From positions 47,665-111,664 of the forward strand of contig JADJBU010000010.1 of assembly GCA_016703605.1 (NCBI GenBank): a stretch of 64,000 nt of DNA, in the 5' to 3' direction. The position numbers and the translations under genes were made by a program. The stretch's first letter is position 1; each line of letters begins with the position of its first letter. The notes below the pieces were generated by a model. The model saw only the letters and a program-made list of their open reading frames with translations, was not told the DNA's origin and did not search any database. Below, piece by piece: positions 8,217 to 17,154 of this stretch. The stretch is from Candidatus Villigracilis adiacens. Its GTDB lineage: Bacteria; Chloroflexota; Anaerolineae; Anaerolineales; Villigracilaceae.

Positions 8217-9020
8217 ATGAACATAAACATCAACAACCTTCGTTTCACCTACCCCACCGGGTTGGAAGCTCTAAAAGGTATCAACCTCACTATTGATTCT
8301 GGCGAGCAGGTTGCTATCGTTGGGCAGAACGGTGCCGGAAAAACCACATTGGTGCGCCATTTCAATGGGCTGCTCAAACCGACTACCGGCTCTGTATCCA
8401 TTGGCGATTGGGAGACGACGAAGCATTCCACAGCAAAGCTCGCTTCACGGGTTGGGTATGTATTCCAGAACCCCGATGAGCAGTTGTTCTCAAGAGACGT
8501 ATTGACCGAAGTCTCGTTTGGTCCAAAAAACCTGGGGTACGCCAAAGAAAAGATCGATGAACTCGTCAAACGCGCGTTGAGTCTGACCGAGTTGAACGAC
8601 AAGACGGAAACCAACCCCTACGACCTTTCTCCCACCTGGCGAAAAATGGTCGCACTGGCATCCATCATCGCCATGGATACGCCCAGCGTCATCTTTGATG
8701 AGCCCACCACCGGGCAGGATGCCGTCAATGTGGGGCGTATTGCGCACGTCATTGCTGAGTTGAAGAAGGAAGGCAAGACCGTCATCACCATTACCCATGA
8801 TATTGATTTCTGCGCCGAGAACTTCGAGCGTGTCATCGCCCTCGCAAAGGGACAGGTCTTGCTCGACGGCGCTGCCCGCGAGGTCTTGGGGCAGGAAGAA
8901 ATCCTCGCTCAGACCTATGTCGACCCGCCACAGTTGACGCGATTGGGAAAAAGATTGGGGTTGAAAGAAACTGTAACGAGGCAGGAAGAATTTATTTCCG
9001 CCATTGCGAGGAGGGCGTAG
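8217..9020 (+). CDS. ecfA: ECF transporter ATPase, second copy, atypical signature
   Basis: A 267-residue ABC ATPase with Walker A GQNGAGKTT (36-44), Q-loop VFQNPDEQLFS, Walker B VIFDEPTTGQD and switch His in ITHDIDF. The ABC signature, normally LSGGQ, reads LSPTWRK near residues 137-143, so one of the two composite ATP sites of the pair is probably degenerate. The last residues (AIARRA) and the TAG stop are encoded by the start of a ~93-bp palindromic element, so the native C-terminus may have been altered by its arrival. Confidence 0.88.
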   Translation: MNININNLRFTYPTGLEALKGINLTIDSGEQVAIVGQNGAGKTTLVRHFNGLLKPTTGSVSIGDWETTKHSTAKLASRVGYVFQNPDEQLFSRDVLTEVSFGPKNLGYAKEKIDELVKRALSLTELNDKTETNPYDLSPTWRKMVALASIIAMDTPSVIFDEPTTGQDAVNVGRIAHVIAELKKEGKTVITITHDIDFCAENFERVIALAKGQVLLDGAAREVLGQEEILAQTYVDPPQLTRLGKRLGLKETVTRQEEFISAIARRA

Positions 9021-9087
9021 CCCGACGAATCAATCTCCGTTGCAACGGTGGGGATTGCTTCGGGCAAAAAACAAGAGCGCCCTCACC
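8999..9087. repeat. ~93-bp palindromic element, copy 2
   Basis: It starts CGCCATTGCGAGGAGGGCG, has the inner GAAT(C)AATCTCC / GGGGATTGCTTC pair and ends GCGCCCTCACC, so the right outer arm is truncated. It encodes the last codons and stop of the second EcfA gene. Confidence 0.75.
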
Positions 9088-9336
9088 CTTTAGGCTGTAC
9101 CCTAAAGACAATATAAGGGGTATCTTGTTTTTCACTTTTTGAACCTTTTCAACCGCCTCAGCACAAACATTGCAGCCACTCAATATTGTGTTCTTTTGAG
9201 ATTACATCGTCAGGGCAATATTTGGATGGTTGATGGCGGTGGCAGAAGAATTCAAACTTCTTTCCGCCTTTCTCGTCCTGATTTCCGTCTGCCTTGCTTC
9301 GGCGTAGACTCATCGTGATGAAATAGAATCCTTTTT

Positions 9337-9405
9337 GATTCCTACCTCACCGAACAAATGCAGGCTTATCAAATCCCTGGTGCGGTGTTCAGCGTGCTCA
9401 AAGAT
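9337..9405 (+). pseudogene. remnant of a serine beta-lactamase-like hydrolase gene
   Basis: The 636 bases between the EcfA gene and the amino-acid transporter contain no intact gene. Within them, 23 codons read DSYLTEQMQAYQIPGAVFS and on to VLKD, which looks like the N-terminal portion of class C beta-lactamase/penicillin-binding-protein-fold hydrolases (typically x-IPG-x-x-x-V-V-KDG). No continuation in any frame is evident. I read it as a deletion remnant. Confidence 0.45.
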
Positions 9406-9594
9406 ATACCGCGCGGTGTAAGCCACTGCCTACACATACTCATGCATACAAGTTCAATGGGCATACAATAATTAATATCGAAATGTCTGCACTTCTATTG
9501 TAGGAGAGCCGGGCAAAGATAATTCCTTTGATCGTCTGTTGTTGTGCATGGTTGAAGCACCACAAGAAAATCAGAGGAATTAGGATTCTTAATA

Positions 9595-9653
9595 TATAAT
9601 GCAGCCGTTATGGTGTACCCAACGCCAAAATAAATCCAACTAATTTCGGAGGA
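9595..9653 (+). promoter_or_regulatory. promoter -10 and RBS of the amino-acid transporter operon
   Basis: TATAAT at 9595-9600 is a good -10 and a strong CGGAGGA ribosome binding site lies at 9648-9653, four bases before the ATG at 9657. Unlike several neighbours, this gene would have a normal 5' leader of about 50 bases. Confidence 0.5.
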
Positions 9654-9656
9654 AAA

Positions 9657-10484
9657 ATGGTTAAAAAATTAGCCCGTCTTTTCACATTCTTGATGATCGT
9701 GGGCATTCTGGCGGCGGCTTGTGCCCCAAAGGCTGAAGCTCCCACCGCTGCACCTGCAGCGTCTGGTGCCAATGGCTTGCCTGACCTGGGCGGCAAAGAG
9801 ATCATTGTTGCTGTTGAGAATGCGTATCCCCCCTTCAACTTCATTGATAAAGCCACTAACCAGGGCGCTGGTTGGGATTATGATGCCTGGCAGGAAATCT
9901 GCAATCGTTTGAACTGCAAACCCGTGATGACCGAAGCCGCATGGGATGGCATCTTCGAAGCCGCCGCTGCCGGTCAATATGATGTTGTGGCAGATGGCGT
10001 GACCGTCACCGAAGAACGCAAGCAGAAGGTTGCCTTCTCTGATTCATACATGCACTATGGGCAGGTCATCCTCGTCCGTGCTGATGAAGACCGCTTCACC
10101 GACTCAGCAAGTCTGGCTGCATTGACCGATGCAACCGTCGCTTCACAGCTCGGCACAACGAACGAAGCGAAAGCCATTGAGATCGTTGGCGAAGACCGCG
10201 TGAAGTCTTTCGATACATTCGATGCCTCTGTATTGGCGTTGATCAGCAAGGATGTGGACGCTGTCATCATTGACCAGCCCGCCGCGCTTGGATTCATCGC
10301 CGCCAACAAAGGCGAACTCAAGTTCCTTGATGAACTCTTGACCAGTGAAGACCTGGGCTTTGTGTTCCAGCAGGGCAGCGACCTGATCGACCCGGTCAAC
10401 GCCGCACTCGCTGCCATGAAAGCAGATGGCACGCTGGATGCACTCTATCAAAAGTGGTTCGTCGATTTCGTTCCGGCTAACTAA
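9657..10484 (+). CDS. polar amino-acid ABC transporter substrate-binding lipoprotein
   Basis: A 275-residue family 3 solute-binding protein. It has a lipoprotein signal with lipobox LAAAC (lipidated Cys about residue 22), then a linker rich in Ala and Pro, and a bilobal domain with VENAYPPFNFID, GWDYD and VADGVTVTEERKQKVAFSDSY, typical of polar amino-acid binding proteins. It is anchored outside the membrane and delivers substrate to the permease encoded next. An intercistronic hairpin follows it. Ligand identity cannot be deduced. Confidence 0.9.
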   Translation: MVKKLARLFTFLMIVGILAAACAPKAEAPTAAPAASGANGLPDLGGKEIIVAVENAYPPFNFIDKATNQGAGWDYDAWQEICNRLNCKPVMTEAAWDGIFEAAAAGQYDVVADGVTVTEERKQKVAFSDSYMHYGQVILVRADEDRFTDSASLAALTDATVASQLGTTNEAKAIEIVGEDRVKSFDTFDASVLALISKDVDAVIIDQPAALGFIAANKGELKFLDELLTSEDLGFVFQQGSDLIDPVNAALAAMKADGTLDALYQKWFVDFVPAN

Positions 10485-10504
10485 TTTTCAGACGTTACCA
10501 AACA

Positions 10505-10541
10505 AGAAGGGCTTGCCGTCGCAGTAGTGGCAAGCCCTTCT
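10505..10541 (+). promoter_or_regulatory. intercistronic hairpin after the binding-protein gene
   Basis: A perfect 13-bp stem (AGAAGGGCTTGCC / GGCAAGCCCTTCT) with an 11-base loop and no real T-run, placed between binding-protein and permease genes. It would stabilise the upstream message or partly terminate transcription, giving more binding protein than permease. Confidence 0.7.
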
Positions 10542-10557
10542 ACTTGGAGGTAGACTC

Positions 10558-11415
10558 GTGACAACTACAAATGAAAAGATCGGCGAGGGACGCTTATTTC
10601 CGTCAACCAGCAAACTGGAGGAGTTACCCTGGTGGGCATTGATCATTGGGTTGGCGGCTGTCCTCATTATTTTCAGCATTCTTACCACCCCTCTGTACCG
10701 CGATGCCTTTGACTTCATTCGCGAAGGCATTGTAACCACCGTCCGCGTCACACTCACCGCATACGCATTCGCCATCGTTGGCGGCTTATTCCTCGGTTTG
10801 GGGCGTGTTTCAAAGAACGTGATCTACTATAATTTTGCGACGCTTTATGTAGAATTGATGCGCGGCATTCCAATGCTGGTCATCATTTTGTACGGCGCGT
10901 TTGTAGTTGTACCGATCGGACTGCAACTAATTAATGGATTGGGGAGTTGGTTGACAGGCATTGGGCTGGCTGGATTGGGAGCCACCCTTCAACAGGTTGA
11001 CATTCAGGATGTAGACATGAGCGGGCGCGCCATTGCAGGTCTGGCAATGGGATACGCCGCTTTTGAAGCCGAAGTTTTCCGTGCAGGCATTCAGTCCATC
11101 GAACGCGGACAAATGGAAGCGGCGCGTTCTTTGGGGATGACCTATGTGCAAGCCATGCGTTACGTCATCCTGCCGCAGGCATTTCGCCGCGTTCTGCCGC
11201 CTCTTGGCAACGACTTCATCGCTATTTTAAAAGATTCATCGCTGATCTCTGTGCTCGCCGTGCGCGACATTACCCAACTGGGAAAACTTTATCGCGCGCG
11301 CACATTCAGCTCCTTTGAAGCCTACAACATCATGGCATTTCTCTATTTGAGCATGACGATCTCTTTGTCCATGCTGGTCAAATTCATTGAAAGGAGACTG
11401 GGACGTGGACGCTAA
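10558..11415 (+). CDS. polar amino-acid ABC transporter permease
   Basis: A 285-residue HisM/GlnP-type permease. The hydrophobic N-terminus is followed by FIREGIVTTVRVT, the conserved ELMRGIPMLV segment, and the EAA loop EAARSLGMTYVQAMRYVILPQAFR that contacts the ATPase. GTG at 10558 is the start; TTGGAGG ends 7 bases before it. It lies between the binding protein and the ATPase and overlaps the latter by 11 bases. Confidence 0.91.
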   Translation: MTTTNEKIGEGRLFPSTSKLEELPWWALIIGLAAVLIIFSILTTPLYRDAFDFIREGIVTTVRVTLTAYAFAIVGGLFLGLGRVSKNVIYYNFATLYVELMRGIPMLVIILYGAFVVVPIGLQLINGLGSWLTGIGLAGLGATLQQVDIQDVDMSGRAIAGLAMGYAAFEAEVFRAGIQSIERGQMEAARSLGMTYVQAMRYVILPQAFRRVLPPLGNDFIAILKDSSLISVLAVRDITQLGKLYRARTFSSFEAYNIMAFLYLSMTISLSMLVKFIERRLGRGR

Positions 11416-12154
11416 CCAGAACTCAGACAGCATCATTCAAATTGACGAAGTGACAAAATCATTCGGCAAAGTCAAAGCCTTGCAGGGAGTCAGCCTCAAG
11501 GTCAAACGAGGCGAAGTATTGGTCATCATCGGTCCAAGCGGCTCGGGCAAATCCACACTTCTACGCTGCATCAACATGCTGGAATTTCCTGATGGTGGTC
11601 ATATTGTGGTGGATGGAACACCCGTCATGCACAAACGGACGAATATCAACACGGTTCGCGCAGAAGTGGGCATGGTCTTTCAACAATTCAACTTGTTTCC
11701 GCATCTGACGGTTCTTGAGAACGTCATGCTTGCCCAGAAGATCGTGCGTGGACGCGGGCGCGAAGAAGCAGAAAAGATCGCGCGTCAGCAATTGAAACAT
11801 GTAGGCATTCCCGAAAAGGCAGATTCCTACCCCACCCAGCTTTCCGGCGGTCAGCAACAACGCGTGGCAATTGCCCGCTCACTGGCAATGAACCCCAAGA
11901 TCATGCTCTTTGACGAACCGACTTCTGCGCTTGACCCCGAAATGATCAAGGAAGTGTTGGACGTGATGGTTGCGCTTGCCAAAGAAGGCATGACCATGGT
12001 GGTGGTCTCGCACGAAATGGGTTTTGCCCGCGCTGCCGCCAACCGTATCGTTTTCATGGACGGCGGGCGCATCATTGAAGAAGGTACGCCTGAAGGATTT
12101 TTCAATAACCCGCGTGAAGAACGCACCAAATCCTTTTTAAGCAAAATACTTTAG
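11405..12154 (+). CDS. polar amino-acid ABC transporter ATPase
   Basis: A 249-residue GlnQ/HisP-type ATPase with Walker A GPSGSGKST, Q-loop VFQQFNLFPHLT, signature LSGGQQQRVAIARSLAM, Walker B IMLFDEPTSALDPE and switch His in VSHEMGFAR. The GTG at 11405 is preferred because AAGGAGA lies about 9 bases upstream and the resulting overlap with the permease gene suggests coupled translation; a TTG at 11387 is less likely. It completes the importer. Confidence 0.93.
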   Translation: MDANQNSDSIIQIDEVTKSFGKVKALQGVSLKVKRGEVLVIIGPSGSGKSTLLRCINMLEFPDGGHIVVDGTPVMHKRTNINTVRAEVGMVFQQFNLFPHLTVLENVMLAQKIVRGRGREEAEKIARQQLKHVGIPEKADSYPTQLSGGQQQRVAIARSLAMNPKIMLFDEPTSALDPEMIKEVLDVMVALAKEGMTMVVVSHEMGFARAAANRIVFMDGGRIIEEGTPEGFFNNPREERTKSFLSKIL

Positions 12155-12165
12155 GAAGCACCTGT

Positions 12166-13032
12166 ATGGCATTCAGCATCCGCACGTTAAACACGGTGGA
12201 AGATTTCCATCGCGCTGAAATTGCCCAACGCGAGATCTGGGGAATCGAAGACGATACTGAGGTCGTGCCAAAAGACCTGATGCTCATTGCGCAAAAAAGC
12301 GGCGGGCTGGCGCTCGGCGCATACAATGAATCCCATGAAATGATCGGATTACTGTTCGGCTTTTTAGGGCAGACGGACGAGGGTCACTGGAAACATTGCT
12401 CGCACATGATGGGGGTTTTGCCAGCCTATCGCCGCGCGGGAGTGGGCGAAGCGCTCAAATTAAGTCAACGTGAATTTGTGTCGAAACAAGGCATAGACCT
12501 GATCACATGGACGGTCAATCCGCTTGAGGGAGTGAACGCCTCGCTTAACTTTGGGAAACTTGGTGTGATCTGCCGTCGTTATCATCCCAACTTCTATGGT
12601 GACATGGCAGATGGGCTTAATCATGGGTTGCCGTCAGACCGCTTTGAGGTTGAATGGTGGATCAACCGTCGGCGCGTAGAGATGCGCTTACAGGAAAAAG
12701 AAAAACGCCTGCGCCTTGCAGATATCCAAAAAAATGGCGCACATTTCCTCAATAGCACCGTTGTGAAAAACGGAATTCGCCTGCCGCAAAATACGAACTT
12801 GAATACAAATGCTGCCACGCTGTTCTTTGAAGTCCCGGCTGATTTTCAAGCGGTGAAAGCCGCATCCATGCAGAATGCGCTTGCGTGGATCGAACATGCG
12901 CGTGAAATTTTCGGAACATGTTTTCAAAACGGCTATGCGGTTTCTGAATTCATTAGCGAAGTGAGCGACGGAGAACGTCGCAACTTTTTTGTTTTACAAC
13001 GCGATCTTTCAACAATACTGAATAAAGGATAA
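12166..13032 (+). CDS. GNAT-family acyltransferase (COG3375-like)
   Basis: A 288-residue protein with an N-terminal GNAT domain: the acyl-CoA binding region reads MMGVLPAYRRAGVGEALKLSQREF, followed by WTVNPLEGVNASLNFGKLG. The C-terminal half is less conserved. In published Geobacillus examples, a homologous GNAT gene beside an N-succinylamino-acid racemase succinylates D-amino acids. Here the next gene is of that racemase family, five bases downstream, and an amino-acid importer is just upstream. D-amino-acid N-succinyltransferase is therefore the best guess, as inference. Confidence 0.75.
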   Translation: MAFSIRTLNTVEDFHRAEIAQREIWGIEDDTEVVPKDLMLIAQKSGGLALGAYNESHEMIGLLFGFLGQTDEGHWKHCSHMMGVLPAYRRAGVGEALKLSQREFVSKQGIDLITWTVNPLEGVNASLNFGKLGVICRRYHPNFYGDMADGLNHGLPSDRFEVEWWINRRRVEMRLQEKEKRLRLADIQKNGAHFLNSTVVKNGIRLPQNTNLNTNAATLFFEVPADFQAVKAASMQNALAWIEHAREIFGTCFQNGYAVSEFISEVSDGERRNFFVLQRDLSTILNKG

Positions 13033-13037
13033 TCCTT

Positions 13038-14198
13038 ATGAGCAATATAACAATCGACCGGATCGAATTGCGCGTGATCGAGATCGAACTGATCTCTCCA
13101 TTTCGCACCAGCATGGGGCTCGAGTTGACACACCCTTGTATTATCGTCAGTGCATTCAGCAACGGATTAACTGGTTGGGGCGAATGTGTTGCTTCGCAGG
13201 CGGTCACTGCCGAGTGGGCATTCTATTCCTACGAAACGGTTGAAACTGCGTGGCACATTCTCAAGGATTTCCTCGCGCCTGCTTTGGTGGGGAAAACATT
13301 GAACTCTGTCGAGCCGCTGGTGGAAATTGGCGAGCGCCTGCGCGGACATCCCATGGCACGCGCTGGGTTGGAAGCTGCGATCTGGGATCTGCTCGCACAG
13401 TCCGAAGGACTTCCATTGGCTGATTACTTGCGAGCGGGGCAGAACTATTCACAGCCGCGCCGCGACCGCGTTAATGTGGGCGTGAGTGTTGGCATTCAAT
13501 CCTCTGTGGAGGAAACCGTTAGCACCGTGGCTGGATATATTGAGCAGGGATACCGCCGCATCAAGCTCAAGATCGAGCCAGGTTGGGATGTGGATGTGGC
13601 ACGCGCAGTCCGCCGCGAATTCCCCGATATTCCGCTCATGCTGGACGCCAACTCTGCCTATTCACTCAAAGACGCTGAACGCCTCAAACAGTTGGATGAG
13701 TTTAATCTTTTGATGATCGAACAGCCTCTTGCATACGACGACATTTATGAGCATGCAAAGCTGCAAGCGCAGCTCTCCACTCCCATTTGTTTGGATGAAA
13801 GCATTCACACACTCAAACACGCAGAATGGGCATACGAATTGGAAGCCTGCCGCATCATTAACATAAAACCCGGGCGCGTTGGCGGGCTTTATCACGGACG
13901 CGCCATCCACGACCTGAGTCTGTCTCGCGGCAAGCCGGTCTGGATCGGTGGCATGATGGAAACCGGCATTGGGCGCGCTGCCAACGTGGCATTGGCATCT
14001 CTGCCCGGGGTCACATTGCCCGGCGATATTTCTGCCAGTAACCGTTATTATCGCAAGGATATTACCGAGCCGCCTTTTGTTCTCAACCCAGACAGCACCG
14101 TCAGTGTGCCAACAGCGCCAGGTATTGGGGTGACAATTGACCAACGTCAATTGGATGAATACACACAACGAAAAGCGGTTGTATCTTCCACAGGATAA
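13038..14198 (+). CDS. N-succinylamino-acid racemase / o-succinylbenzoate synthase family
   Basis: A 386-residue enolase-superfamily enzyme. The N-terminal capping domain is followed by the barrel with the K-x-K catalytic pair (IKLKIEPGWD), metal ligands in LDANSAY, IEQPL and CLDES, and the second catalytic Lys in NIKPGRVGG. This set is typical of the OSBS/NSAR family. No other menaquinone gene lies nearby, whereas a GNAT transferase and amino-acid transporter do, which favours racemisation of N-acyl amino acids over menaquinone synthesis. Confidence 0.85.
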   Translation: MSNITIDRIELRVIEIELISPFRTSMGLELTHPCIIVSAFSNGLTGWGECVASQAVTAEWAFYSYETVETAWHILKDFLAPALVGKTLNSVEPLVEIGERLRGHPMARAGLEAAIWDLLAQSEGLPLADYLRAGQNYSQPRRDRVNVGVSVGIQSSVEETVSTVAGYIEQGYRRIKLKIEPGWDVDVARAVRREFPDIPLMLDANSAYSLKDAERLKQLDEFNLLMIEQPLAYDDIYEHAKLQAQLSTPICLDESIHTLKHAEWAYELEACRIINIKPGRVGGLYHGRAIHDLSLSRGKPVWIGGMMETGIGRAANVALASLPGVTLPGDISASNRYYRKDITEPPFVLNPDSTVSVPTAPGIGVTIDQRQLDEYTQRKAVVSSTG

Positions 14199-14267
14199 GG
14201 ATTTCGAAGAAGATCAATACTATGCCGAATCTCGACGAAGAGTTAATACAGGGTAATTGAATTCTAT

Positions 14268-15116
14268 CTACCGAGCAACCAGCCCTCTTAAGTCCGCGGG
14301 GAGAAGATCGAGCCCAAGGGACACCTCCCATGTTTCGTGGTGGGTGACAGTTGCCCCGGGGTTTAACCGCGTCAATGGGGCGAGGCTTTCCAACTCTACG
14401 AACTCGTCGTTGCAATATAACTCGGCATTGCTGTTGTTATCGGGGTAGACAGAATCAGATTTCGCATCGAACGATTTTCTAAAGAGAATCCCATCCACAT
14501 AATAAGCCAGCCAGCCATGCGGGTTGAAATAACCCATTTTGAAGGGGGGCAGTGAATCGGCTTTGAATAGGACATAATCATCGCGCAGGGTCAGGCGTGG
14601 GTCACTGATGCGGGAATAAGACCAAAAAGATATGTTGCGGTTGGGTAAAAGTCCGGCTTCATCCACATTTCCAACAGGCATGGGCAGAATGGCGACCCCG
14701 CCCAGGCGCAGTTGGGTGATCGTCCATGGGGCAAGCTCAACAGACCATAAGCCATCGTTGATGAGAGTATGAGTGAGCGAGACAGAGGGTTTGTCTGATG
14801 CAAGTTCAATTTTGATTCGTTTGCGAATCCCTGTGCCGGGTTCAGTATTGGTCTCAAGGATCACGCCGTTGGACAGTTCTGTGATCTTTAACTCGCCGGT
14901 ATCAGGTGCATAGGTACGAGGCATGGCTTCGGGCGAGTGCCATAGTCGATGCCCGCCACGGAAATAAAAATTTCCATACGGCGTAGAGACAGGGGCTTGG
15001 TGGCTTAGATCTGCCAGGAGATTCGTCTTGCCTGTCAGCTTTAACCCAGAGATGCGCAAAGAGTGGGTTAGGTATTCGATCTCGAGAAAGTTATTCTTAA
15101 GGATGCGTTTGTTCAT
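14268..15116 (-). CDS. aldose-epimerase-fold protein (DUF4380-like)
   Basis: A 282-residue protein with beta-rich character and motifs YGNFYFRGGHRLWHSPE, NDGLWSVELAPWTITQL and NPHGWLAYYVDG, reminiscent of galactose mutarotase-like beta-sandwich proteins (DUF4380 type). ATG at 15116 is preferred; an in-frame TTG at 15131 would overlap the upstream aldo-keto reductase. It ends the pentose locus on the minus strand, so a sugar-handling role is plausible. Catalytic residues cannot be assigned with certainty. Confidence 0.6.
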   Translation of the reverse strand: MNKRILKNNFLEIEYLTHSLRISGLKLTGKTNLLADLSHQAPVSTPYGNFYFRGGHRLWHSPEAMPRTYAPDTGELKITELSNGVILETNTEPGTGIRKRIKIELASDKPSVSLTHTLINDGLWSVELAPWTITQLRLGGVAILPMPVGNVDEAGLLPNRNISFWSYSRISDPRLTLRDDYVLFKADSLPPFKMGYFNPHGWLAYYVDGILFRKSFDAKSDSVYPDNNSNAELYCNDEFVELESLAPLTRLNPGATVTHHETWEVSLGLDLLPADLRGLVAR

Positions 15117-15124
15117 GAATATCA

Positions 15125-16108
15125 CTACCAATAATTGTGGACTAAATTACGGATGCGCGAATCATAGATCGCTTTTATTTTTTTCATCGCCTCAGGGCTC
15201 AGGGACGGCTGGTCTGCCGCTCTAACATTGTCCTCCGCTTGAGCCGGATTCTTTGCACCGGGTATTGTGCAGGTGACAGCATCATGCATGAGGATCCAAC
15301 GCAAGGCAAATTGCGGCATGCTCCAGCCTGCGGGGACAAGCGCCCGCAATTCCTCGACGGCTTGCAAGCCCGTTTCATAATCCACACCTGAGAAGGTCTC
15401 ACCGCGATCGAATGATTCACCATGACGGTTGAAGGTACGATGGTCATCTTTTTCAAAAGCAGATTTGGCAGTGAGCTTGCCGGTCAACATTCCGCTGGCG
15501 AGAGGAACGCGGGCGAGGATACCCACCTTGCGGCGCATGGCTTCAGGAAAGAATAACTCCGCCGGGCGTTGACGAAAGATGTTGAAGATGATCTGCACCG
15601 TCTGCACATGCGGATATTCCATTGCCTTGAGAGCCTCTTCCACTTTTTCGACACTCACGCCGTAATGACGCAGCTTACCTGCTTGCACGAGGTCATCCAA
15701 CACACCAAAAGTTTCGGGCATATAAAAGACCTCGGTCGGTGGACAGTGCAATTGCAAAAGGTCGATGGCTTCGGTGTTGAGGTTTTTCAAACTTCGTTCG
15801 ACGAAGGCTGTCAGGTTTGTGCGGTTATATCCGCCTGCCACATGCGGATCGAGCCGACGCCCAGCCTTGGTTGCCACATAAATGGTTTCGCTGCGTTCCT
15901 TGCGGAGTTGTGCCACCAAGCGCTCTGAACGTCCGTCGCCATAGACATCGGCGGTGTCAATGAAGTTGACGCCCAGGTCAATGGAGCGGTGCAAAGCTGC
16001 CAATGATTCTTTATCATCTACTTTGCCCCATGTGCCCCCAATTGCCCATGCCCCAAATGAAATCGTTGAAACTTTCCAGCCAGTACGTCCAAGTTCGCGA
16101 TATTGCAT
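15125..16108 (-). CDS. aldo/keto reductase
   Basis: A 327-residue TIM-barrel NADPH-dependent oxidoreductase. The catalytic tetrad is visible: Asp and Tyr in NFIDTADVYGDGRSE, Lys in YVATKAG and His in LLQLHCP. A C-terminal PGAKNPAQAEDNVRA segment matches the cofactor-binding loop. It is next to a second aldo/keto reductase (16127-17101) and downstream of araA. It may reduce a sugar aldehyde or oxidise a lactol; substrate not predictable. Confidence 0.88.
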   Translation of the reverse strand: MQYRELGRTGWKVSTISFGAWAIGGTWGKVDDKESLAALHRSIDLGVNFIDTADVYGDGRSERLVAQLRKERSETIYVATKAGRRLDPHVAGGYNRTNLTAFVERSLKNLNTEAIDLLQLHCPPTEVFYMPETFGVLDDLVQAGKLRHYGVSVEKVEEALKAMEYPHVQTVQIIFNIFRQRPAELFFPEAMRRKVGILARVPLASGMLTGKLTAKSAFEKDDHRTFNRHGESFDRGETFSGVDYETGLQAVEELRALVPAGWSMPQFALRWILMHDAVTCTIPGAKNPAQAEDNVRAADQPSLSPEAMKKIKAIYDSRIRNLVHNYW

Positions 16109-16126
16109 GATGTCCTCAAAAATTCT

Positions 16127-17101
16127 TTATCGATTATCGTTCTTTAGGTTGAGCCAGTCCATCTCTTGCATAGTCAATTTGATGTCCGCTGCTTCGATAT
16201 TTGCCTTGAATTTTGCCGCACTATGCGGACCCACCACTGAGTACATATTCATGGGCTGACTCATGACGAAAGCCAGCGCCACATGCGCGGTGGTGACTCC
16301 CTTTTCACTGGCAAGAGTAGCTGCACGGTCAAGGCGTTGAAAATTCGCTTCTTTGGCATACGTCCGAACCACAACTTCGTCCCATTCCCGTTCGCCAAAT
16401 TCATGCAGGTTATCGCGCTGAAACTTTCCTGAGAAGAATCCGCTTGCCAATGGTGACCAGACCAGCAAAGGCATTTGCGTTTTGGCATACCAATTACGCG
16501 CTTCACTGCCTTCCTTGCCGCTGATGCTGAGGCACATTGGCCACGGTTCGGTGTGAGACTCTGCCAGGCTGTATTGCGGGCTGCTGGCAACAAAGGACTT
16601 TAGTCCATTGGCTTTTGCATAAGCATTTGCCGCTTCGATGCGTTGATAGGACCAGTTCGATGCGCCAAAAGCATGGATGCGCCCCGCCTGCTGATGTTCG
16701 TTCAGTGCATCGATGATTGGCTCAAAGGGAATGTCAGGGTCATCGCGGTGAAGCAGGTATAGGTCAATGTGATCCGTTTTGAGTCGCGCCAGTGAATCAA
16801 ACAGGTCGGCGGTGATGTCGAAGGGAGTCATCCTGCGGCGATCTTCGGAATGGGCTCCGCCTTTGGTGATGATGACCATGTTGTCACGGAGTCCACGAGC
16901 TTGCAGCCATCGTCCGATGACACGCTCACTCTTGCCGCCGCCATAGATGTGCGCTGTGTCAAGCGTATTTCCGCCGAGTTCATATATCTGGTCAAGCAGA
17001 GCAAAACTTTCTGATTCATTCAAGTCACTGCCGATCATGGTCGTGCCTTGAATGATGCGGGCTACTGGTTTATTGATGCCGCTGATCTCTCCGTATTGCA
17101 T
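16127..17101 (-). CDS. aldo/keto reductase, second
   Basis: A 324-residue member of the same superfamily with the tetrad Asp/Tyr in LDTAHIYGGGKSE, Lys in IITKGG and His in YLLHRDDPD. It differs clearly from the neighbour at 15125-16108, so the two are not a recent duplication. It follows araA by about 50 bases on the minus strand and shares its likely pentose-locus transcription. Confidence 0.88.
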   Translation of the reverse strand: MQYGEISGINKPVARIIQGTTMIGSDLNESESFALLDQIYELGGNTLDTAHIYGGGKSERVIGRWLQARGLRDNMVIITKGGAHSEDRRRMTPFDITADLFDSLARLKTDHIDLYLLHRDDPDIPFEPIIDALNEHQQAGRIHAFGASNWSYQRIEAANAYAKANGLKSFVASSPQYSLAESHTEPWPMCLSISGKEGSEARNWYAKTQMPLLVWSPLASGFFSGKFQRDNLHEFGEREWDEVVVRTYAKEANFQRLDRAATLASEKGVTTAHVALAFVMSQPMNMYSVVGPHSAAKFKANIEAADIKLTMQEMDWLNLKNDNR

Positions 17102-17154
17102 AGCACCTCTAATTTCAAATCAGGGGAAGGCATTGCCTTCCCCTGATGCTAGTT

